Part shown: positions 56,871-64,000 of the stretch, piece by piece | Layout of the letters: each line of letters starts with the position of its first letter | Numbering within the stretch: the first letter of the stretch is position 1 | Assembly (NCBI GenBank): GCA_023935145.1 | Contig: CM043705.1 | Location: 23,905,290-23,969,289 of the forward strand | Source of the DNA: Bretschneidera sinensis | Taxonomy: Eukaryota > Streptophyta > Magnoliopsida > Brassicales > Akaniaceae | Direction: 5' to 3' | DNA length: 64,000 nucleotides | The notes under the pieces: model-generated | The model's input: only the letters and a program-made list of their open reading frames with translations | Told to the model about the DNA's origin: nothing | Databases searched by the model: none | Made by a program: the position numbers and the translations under genes

Positions 56871-57639
56871 AAAATGGTTCATGAAAAATGTTAAAATCTA
56901 GTGTTGAAGAAAGACAGATTCCAAAACATTTTAGTATTCTGTGAAGCTAAGGCTTATCAATGAAAAGAATACAAGATATAGGTTAAATAATATAATCGCA
57001 CCAATGAATAAAATCTCAGTATCAAAACCACAAATATTGTTCAAATAGAAAAACCAAGAAAGCTTTGAGTGATAGCATAATGCAATAAAAAATAACAAGG
57101 CTCATGCTGCTCCTAACTCCCTCCACCCACCCACCCAAAAAACAAGGAAGGATAAGAAATTCAGTAGACAGTAAAAAGGAAAAAAGTAAAGGAAACACAG
57201 TTACTCCAATGTCTACTGTAATATATAGTAATTATAGGTGCCAAGGGATGCCAAGTAATACCTCCTCTACATCATTTCCTTGGCAAGAAACCACTGTCAT
57301 GAAATTTTTTTATGAGATAATAGAGAAATATTTTTTTGATTGGTAAAACACACACACCACTTGAACCTAGGTGAGTGAAACCAACAATTTAAAGAAATTT
57401 CAAGTGAAACCAACAAAGTTATCAGTAGAATTCACAATTTCTAACTTCACTACAATGGGTGAGAAGCCCTTCATACAACTTAAGAGTTCCACTTACCGTC
57501 AACTCATGAGATATGACTTTTGAAGCCCATGCCATATACTCACACTATTTGAAACCAAGGCAAGAAAACCGTAAACCTATAGCAACTTGTAATCACTTGC
57601 AAGATCTAAATTGGAAGTTCAGAACCGAGAACATAAAGA

Positions 57640-58255
57640 ATTTTTTCTATAAGTAACAATTAGTATAAAAAAGCACAAACTGGGTGCAACCCAAATATAA
57701 AGATCTATGAGAAAGAGATTCTATGAACTCTATAAGATAAAGTTCATTTACAAAAAGAATTACCCTCAACCCAAAAGATAAGAAGATTAAACCAGCCCTC
57801 TTTAAAAGAGGTACTATCTCTCTCCATACTCTCAAAAGCTCTCTTGGTTCTTTCCAACCACACCATCCACATAAATACATAGGCCAAATATGGCCATAAT
57901 AGAAAGGGGGATCAAAGCAATAACTTTCCTCTTTTCTTTAGGAACCTGAATACCACTCCAAGCCCAGATTTCCTCAAGAATAGAAATAGTAGAAACCCAA
58001 GAAAGACCCATAACCTGAAGAGTCATCTCCCAAGAGAATATAAAAAATATGAGACTTGAAATCAGTACAATTAACTACATATGCAAAAAAGTTAAGAGAG
58101 CACTGAGACATGGACCCCATCCAATCATTGTCAAAACACAGATAAGTCAAAGTACCTTTCAAGTTTGTCTTGTTAGAGGAGGGTTCTAACAAAGGAAGTT
58201 ATAATATTCCAGTGATTCATATAAGAGAAGCCAGTTCTTTGATCCAAACCAGAAA
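57640..58255 (-). mobile_element. LINE 3'-end fragment with the end of ORF2
   Basis: On the minus strand, in broken frames: EEIWAWSGIQVPKEKRKVI, IPLSIMAIFG and WLERTKRAFESMERD, the C-terminal zinc-binding region of plant LINE reverse transcriptases (compare the usual WRERN.RTFE pattern). Then GGGTTGCACCCAGTTTGTGC and a TTACTTATAGAAAAA tail. 5'-truncated. Confidence 0.6.
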
Positions 58256-58453
58256 GCAATGTGACGATAAACTACCCTAACCCAGTATCACACAACAATC
58301 AAAAAGTGGATCCTTTGGAAAAAAACTCACATCACATGCATAGCTGCTTGGTCCATGTCTTCGTCCTTGATTACATAATCATCAGGATTTATTACCTCAC
58401 CAAAATCATCCCACTCAGATGTATTGTCACTGAATGGAAACATTGGGGCAATC

Positions 58454-59512
58454 CTGGAGGATGGGGGAACAAATCAATCAATTAGTATGTCCACCCCCAT
58501 GAGAACCAACAACTGCGAGCTATAAACAGAATAATTTAACATGGTCACCAGTAACTGATATCATTTGAGTACATAATATAGTCTTAAATGATAACAGAAC
58601 ATGAGATTATCCTCCTAAATATATAAAGGACCAATTGAAGCACCAAGCTTCATAGTAAGAATCCGTCACAAAGGCAGATTGATTGCATAATTAGATCAGA
58701 AGAAGGCAAACAAATACGAACAAATTGAACCTTAGTCAAGATACAGGTTTTACATCAGGATGTAAAAGCCATCAAGAATTTAACCTTGTCCACATTAAAT
58801 TCCACAGAAGTAATTCAAAAAAGAACACAAGTACAAGAGTTGCCATTGCCCCATGAGATTTTGAAGACTGATATGGTAATTATAAATTAAACTTTTAGTG
58901 GCATTTGGATATACAATCATCTAAGAATATAACTATTTATAGGGTTAAGTAATCAAAGAATCATTGCCATAGGCGGAATTCAAGTTTTTCTAAGTGCTAT
59001 AAAAGGCTCAGATGCAGCAATGAGTTTAAAGTTCACAATTCATAATATATTTCAAAGGTCAAAATGATCTGGGAACAAAGACATAAAAAACAACCCTCAT
59101 CTCTTGAGTTTTTGTACTTCGGAGAGGATCCTCCTGCTGACCACTTATGAAGTAAAAAGAGAAGGTCTTTAAGAGGTATTTGGGAGGAGGAGAGAGAACT
59201 GGTACACTCTATTTGTTCCGCATATGATTTCTCTTTATACTTGTGGCTCTTTCTCAGTTTTCTACCTTATTTTATTGTGTGTCTCTCTCTTTCTATTGGA
59301 CTATATTTTTGTGTGCCTTCTTATCTTTTTTTTTTCTCACCTTCGCTCGAAGGTGAGGGTCTTTATATAAGCGTGACATGTTGCTGATTTCGGAGGTAGG
59401 ATCTCAATGCCTCAAGCCTCACATGAAACGATTCTTCAAACTATCCTTGAATCGTATTATTTTGATCAAATCATATGTACATATAAAGAGATACACGTAG
59501 AGAGAGGGGTAC
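58454..59512 (-). other. Spacer where the central CPSF100 exons should be
   Basis: I see no exon resembling the beta-lactamase/beta-CASP part of CPSF100. It holds T-rich and CT-rich tracts (59230-59345) and a short inverted 'ccttcgctcgaagg' (about 59341-59354). Confidence 0.55.
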
Positions 59513-59661
59513 TTGGAGAGAGGTTGGAGGAAAGAGGGATCGAAGTGGTCGTTCCAGCCACAGTCGATTAAGAAGTTGAAGCCGTCCATAGAGACTAAGA
59601 ACGTCAATGGGTTCTCGTTGCATACTTCACACAACAGGGTAGCCTGCACTGATGTCCCTAT

Positions 59662-60270
59662 TCTTCTTCTCTGCTGTATCTTTTTTTTTTTTTTTTTTTT
59701 TTTCTATGTTCGGGAGGGTTTTGAAAACTAACGGTATTTGAATCCCTGGATTTAAGCTTTTAGTCTGGTTTTCATGCAAGAGTTTTCTTCGGAAATTGAA
59801 ACAATTATTTGAAAAGGGAGCGACTCTCTAAATACTTGGAGTTTAAAACAAAAAAATAATAATAATATGGCCCATGTAACCATTTATAAGGACCGGGTAG
59901 AACCCGTTTGACCAAATTCTATTCTTATCTTTAAAACAGTTTTTAATAAAATAATTAATCATTTATATGTAAAAAGTATTTCTTCCGGTACAGAAGTTCA
60001 ATTTTTTAGAACCAATTTTCAACTTCTAGTTTGTTTTAGAAATTGTTTTTTAAAAGTGTTTGGCTTGATTTTTCTTTTTTTGAAACAAAAACTGTTTAAA
60101 AACTCTATCAGACAATACTTTACTGTTATGTCTAAGCATAGAAATGGTTTATAATTTAATTTATGATTTTTAAAATGATTTAGAATAAAATATCAGTTAA
60201 GTTATAAAACAACAATGAAATCAAATTTTCTGTGCTTTTAAAAACGAATATGATTTCATAAACCATTTTA
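59662..60270 (-). other. Upstream region of CPSF100
   Basis: Starts with a pure T-run on the plus strand (about 59680-59703) followed by AT-rich sequence. No clear promoter element or ORF. Confidence 0.4.
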
Positions 60271-60777
60271 TAAACTACTTTTTAAGAATGTCTGACTTAA
60301 TTTTTGAAACCATTGTGCAAATCGGTTAGCAAAAGCATCTGGACGGGCTGATTCCCTCATGCCGGTGTGCTTGCGCACTGCTGTGTTTCTTCCCCAGTAT
60401 TGAAAAAAGTAAGACAGTTTATTTATAAACTACTTTTTAAGAATGTCTGACTTAATTTTTGAAACCATTGTGCAAATCGGTTAGCAAAAGCATCTGGACG
60501 GGCTGATTCCACACAGTAGGTGGTGGAAGACCCTCATGCCGGTGTGCTTGCTCACTGCTGTGTTTCTTCCCCAGTATTGAAAAAAGTAAGACAGTTTATT
60601 TATAAACTACTTTTTAAGAATGTCTGACTTCATTTTTGAAACCATTGTGCAAATCGGTTAGCAAAAGCATCTGGACGGGCTGATTCCACACTGTAGGTGG
60701 TGGAAGACCCTCATGCCGGTGTGCTTGCCCACTGCTGTGTTTCTTCCCCAGTATTGAAAAAAGTAAGACAGTTTATT
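60271..60777. repeat. Three-unit tandem repeat (155, 177 and 175 bp)
   Basis: Units begin 'taaactactttttaagaatgtctgactt' at 60271, 60426 and 60603. The first unit lacks 22 bp ('cacacagtaggtggtggaagac') present in units 2 and 3. Otherwise nearly identical, so recently amplified. It lies in the interval between RPC3 and CPSF100. Confidence 0.93.
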
Positions 60778-61192
60778 ATGGATAACAATGGAATTAAGTC
60801 AGTTGCATTAGAAATCGGAAGTTCGCCCATAACAGCCGCCACTCATATAACAAGAATAATGGAATTTAGAAGGGAAAAAAAAGTATTTGGAATGAGAAGT
60901 AGCCATAGCAACTCATGACAGTGTAATCTGCTGATCATAACGATTGATATTTTGCTTGCGAAAGTCCAACTTCAGTTTAGCTAGAAACTGATCCGGACCA
61001 ATATTTCTCATACTTAAATGGATAAAAATGGTTATAGTGGAGTCTCTGAAGGTAATACTAATTAATTTTTGCGCCCTCAGAAACGAAAACGGCAACAACT
61101 CTCCCCCACAAAAAAAAAAATGATAAATAGAGAAATTGATGCAATGGGACTTGCTTCTTCAGTAAAATTATGCTCATAGAACTTGCTTGCAT
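60778..61192 (-). other. RPC3 downstream region
   Basis: Probably 3' UTR and downstream flank of RPC3. An open frame on the minus strand (60913-61098) has no recognisable homology. Confidence 0.4.
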
Positions 61193-64000
61193 TCAGAAGT
61201 AATGGAAAAGCATGATAGCGTCATCAAGCTTGATCTGCGAGGATTCCAGAAGTATCCTCACTTTTCTTATTCGATTGTATCTATCATTGAGCTTCCCAAC
61301 TCGTTTATCTGGTGGGAGATTTAAAATCTGAAACAAATTGGCATAGCATACATCAGTAGATGCAAATAAAATTAAGATAACAATAATAATGGCTGTGACA
61401 ATGTTAAAAGACAACAAAGATCACATAGAAACTATCATCTTTATAATCTCCATCACGTAAGCAGAAAATCAAAGAGAAGAGAATACAAAGAAGAAACATA
61501 AAGAAATGAATATGGATCTATGAAAGCAACGAAATAGTATGGAAACCACTGATCATTACATAAATACTAACCCAAATAACGCTCAAGTAGTGCATAAACC
61601 TTGAAAATAAATTTTAAAACATATCTAAAAATTATTCACAGAAACTATCTTAACCCATGATAATTCCAATCAAATCTATAGATAGCAACAGATGGTAAAG
61701 ACAGTCAGGATGCACCATTTTACCGTCCAGTTATATAGATGGTTAAAGACCTAAAACATCCTAAGATCGGAGAGAAATCCCTCTCAAATGGCATGCAGGT
61801 AAAGAAAAGAATTCAAAAAGGCAAAGAGAAAGCAAGAAGAAAACATATACACAAGTTCTCCATATTTTCCAAACCTCCTTGTCTTGTTCTAGCTCATATG
61901 CCACTCGTTGACTCAAATTTAAGGCAGCATGGAACATCTCATCCAGCACAGTTTCCCAAAGACTGTTCTTATTTACTTTCCACAACATGAAATCTCTTTG
62001 TCTAGCTAATGTCACAACTAACTTCTGCAAGGAGAATCAAACATTGTCATAAAGGGGAAAAAAAACTCATAAGAGAAGGCTAACTCAATAATCTCTTCCA
62101 CTCGGGTTGATTTATTGTAGTACAATCATTTTTCTAATAGCTTGGGTTTATTATTTTGATTAGTTTATATTTTGAAATGTTTACTTCGATTAGTGAAATA
62201 TGAAATCTTATAGCATGGGAAAGAGTAGGTAACTCATGATTAGTGCACAATCTGATAGCATTTTTTCGTTGGCTTGCTTATGCCTTGTTACCTCGACATT
62301 GTTCCTTTATTGATTATATAAAAATAGTTTATACTAATGAATTGGGGACTCTAATGTTTTTTGCAAGATCAAATCTTGTTTTCTGATATTTGTGACACTA
62401 AAATTATGTTCTTATTTGTTTATATGTTTTCCCGTTTTTTCATACTAAGCGTTTAATGTGTAAAATTAATTAGCATTCACATTTCACACTTCTTCAATGT
62501 TTGATAGCAATTATTGTTCAATTAGAGGAATGTTCTTACTACTTCTAAATTTAGACTGTTAAATTCAGATATATTAGATAAAATAAAATTTATTTTAGAA
62601 GCTGATTATTTAAGTTTCCTCTTTGAGTATGGAACTTAATTAAACAAGTCCATACTTGATTTAAAATGATTAAAATAAAATAATTATTATTAAAGTACTT
62701 GATTTTCTCTTTTGAGTTATATAATTAAATGAAATACAAGATTACTAAGTAGGATATTTTCTCTTGTTTAAAGCAATAGATAAGTAGTTTTTTGTAATTG
62801 GTAAACATCAAAATTACGTTGATTTATTGATGCATTTTTTATAATGATTTATTGCTGCTTTGGACTTAAGTGAATAACAAGGAAACATAAAGGCATTGAA
62901 ATTATAGCACTATTCACCCCCCCTCCCCTACACCCCAAGTTAAAATTCTTGGCTCTGGCCCTGGTTCATAATCATTGATCTTACTTCAGTACGATGACTT
63001 GCATTACCAGCAGGGGAGGTATTCATACATCTTGGATTAGGACAAATGGCATGCACATCTATGTACAAACAGGAAAAAGTGTGTACCTCCATATGCAAGT
63101 ATTCATCCTTCCACAGCGTATAAAGAATTGATTGTGCATCCTTCTTTTCAACAAAAGTGGTATCCGCTATCTAAAAAATAAAAACAATAAAAATGAATAA
63201 AAAATTGCACCAAACATGTTCTTTTAAGTTTAACTGAAGAAATTTGTTTGAAGAGCAATTGATAAAAAAATATTATGGTAATTATATAGCTTATGCTTGA
63301 TTGCCAGCTTAGCTCTATGGAAATTGAATAGGCAAGTCAACCTACCCAGGTAGCCTGACCAAACATTGGGGACAAACTTTTCTGAACTATTGATTTAAGT
63401 ATGCATACATATATAAACAGCTAAAATATTTACAAAAAAAGAAGTTATGTATTCATGCAGGTCAGAGACTAGCATAAGTTTATTGGTAAACCAGAGCTGC
63501 ATGCATTAGAACATGACCAGATCCATCAGTTAAAATTCATTACCTTATCAGTCTCAAGCAGACGACCAGCCTTTGACAGTAACCTAAACATTCTGTAAGC
63601 GTCCCTCCCATATCTTTTCAGCACAATTGATTCCACCTGCAGTGTAAGAAATGCTATTAGATATTCATCTCAGTTAACAAGCAAAGATATTCTAAATATT
63701 TGAAATGAGTACATAGATCAAAACAGACCTCATCATTCTGAGCTAGTTCGATAATGTTCTTGAAATCTGTACAAGAAATATGGATGAAACTGGGAATCTA
63801 AAAATATTTAACCAGCCAAAACAAAATGGAGTGAGAAAAGGCGGGTATGATACCAATACTATATGATTCGCCAAACTCTTTTACAAAGGATGGACAACCC
63901 AACTGAACAAGGCAAGCTTTGACGCGATCAAAGGTCATATTACGACCTGCTTCACTCTTTATCACCTCTTCATAAATGGAATTCAGCGACAAGGGAACTA
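61193..64000 (-). CDS. RPC3: RNA polymerase III subunit RPC3 (C82), C-terminal part, 5' end outside window
   Basis: RPC3 is the winged-helix subunit of the Pol III-specific RPC3/6/7 subcomplex that helps open promoters of tRNA and 5S genes in the nucleus. Six exons are visible: 63854-64000 (partial), 63730-63767, 63544-63636, 63087-63170, 61875-62024, 61193-61327. All introns have GT/AG ends, and the phases add up without a stop. Diagnostic segments are MTFDRVKACLVQLGCPSFV, LKRYGRDAYRMFRLLSKAGR, DTTFVEKKDAQ, LYTLWKDEYLHME, FMLWKVNKNSLWETVLDEM and RKVRILLESSQIKLDDAIML, ending in LFHYF and a stop where relatives end in LFHDF. This is the only host gene in the window that looks functional. Confidence 0.93.
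62025..63086 (-). other. Large RPC3 intron
   Basis: 1,062 bp, AT-rich, far longer than the other introns. A C-run block at about 62916-62965 ('accccccctcccctacaccccaagttaaaattcttggctctggcc') resembles the end of a common plant transposon tail, but I cannot define an element. Confidence 0.5.

Larger units (their letters stand above)
54118..59661 (-). pseudogene. CPSF100: CPSF100 (cleavage and polyadenylation factor 100-kDa subunit), broken copy
   Basis: CPSF100 is a metallo-beta-lactamase-fold, non-catalytic partner of CPSF73 in pre-mRNA 3'-end processing. Exon 1 (59513-59661) gives NENPLTFLVSMDGFNFLIDCGWND. C-terminal exons at 58331-58453 (DNTSEWDDFGEVINPDDYV), 56362-56459 (YEGRSDGRSIKSMLAHVS), 55649-55780, 55463-55507, 55202-55365, 54385-54462 and 54118-54219 (IEGPLCEDYYKI ... 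QFYLL) follow in order. Lesions: the usual start ATG is ATA (59659-59661); exons for roughly residues 50-480 are missing from the 1.06 kb between the first two; one base is lost in SP(L); about four bases are missing in 55202-55365; a CGA-type codon is TGA in 54385-54462; the last acceptor AG is gone. LINE pieces and a MITE sit in introns. Confidence 0.85.

Noticed and set aside
62916..62970. Possible transposon end in the RPC3 intron (C-run and 'ccccaagttaaaattcttggctctggcc')
   Set aside because: It resembles a common plant element tail, but no second end, duplication or coding part could be found, so no element is called.

Overview
This is a window of plant nuclear DNA, most likely from a eudicot with a repeat-rich genome. 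Three things point there: spliced host genes with close plant relatives (RNA polymerase III subunit RPC3, CPSF100, an F-box/LRR/FBD gene of the At1g13570 type), plant LTR-retrotransposon lineages (Athila-like, Tat-like and Tekay-like Ty3/gypsy; Tnt1/Tork-like and SIRE-like Ty1/copia), and plant MITE, hAT and LINE remnants. I see no bacterial features, CRISPR arrays, rRNA or tRNA genes. I cannot name the species.

Layout. 1-9.0 kb is a graveyard of truncated elements: the 3' end of a copia-type element with a captured plant-transposon-protein ORF and its LTR (1-2850), a decayed gypsy pol fragment (2851-3991), an inverted piece of a Tat-like element (3992-4494) and a 5'-truncated Tnt1-like copia with its 3' LTR (4495-8555). 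8.6-14.0 kb holds a decayed F-box/FBD gene (9859-11279, minus strand), two hAT-like elements and a stray piece of the CPSF100 3' end. 14.0-24.5 kb is a Tat-like element that lacks gag-pol. It carries an antisense ORF and a hairpin-forming 48-bp minisatellite, and a young non-autonomous gag-protease-only Athila-like element sits inside that minisatellite (16233-23549). 24.8-38.4 kb is a small LTR element split by a complete, apparently intact Athila-like retrotransposon (25093-36432, one 1,861-residue gag-pol ORF) and by a solo LTR. 38.4-38.8 kb is a second F-box/FBD remnant. 39.4-53.3 kb is a decayed copia element whose 5' LTR was hit by a decayed Tekay-like gypsy. 54.1-59.7 kb is a broken CPSF100 gene (minus). 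61.2-64 kb is the intact 3' half of RPC3 (minus), which continues beyond the window.

How it fits together. Target-site duplications, LTR ends and one internal empty-site comparison allow the nesting to be peeled apart. The original host segment appears to have been a tandem duplication of [F-box/FBD gene + CPSF100 3' end], later inflated about tenfold by nested retrotransposon insertions. The two youngest insertions (intact Athila-like; gag-protease-only Athila-like) have almost identical LTR pairs, and both carry a tRNA-Asp-type primer-binding site, a second internal polypurine-tract-like motif, and a small conserved GGGAGGC motif after the coding region. They plausibly form an autonomous/non-autonomous relationship at the lineage level. 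The most unusual structural signals are the array of dyad-symmetric 48-bp units with apparent compensatory changes, and the arrays of CG-centred palindromes in two unrelated LTR families.
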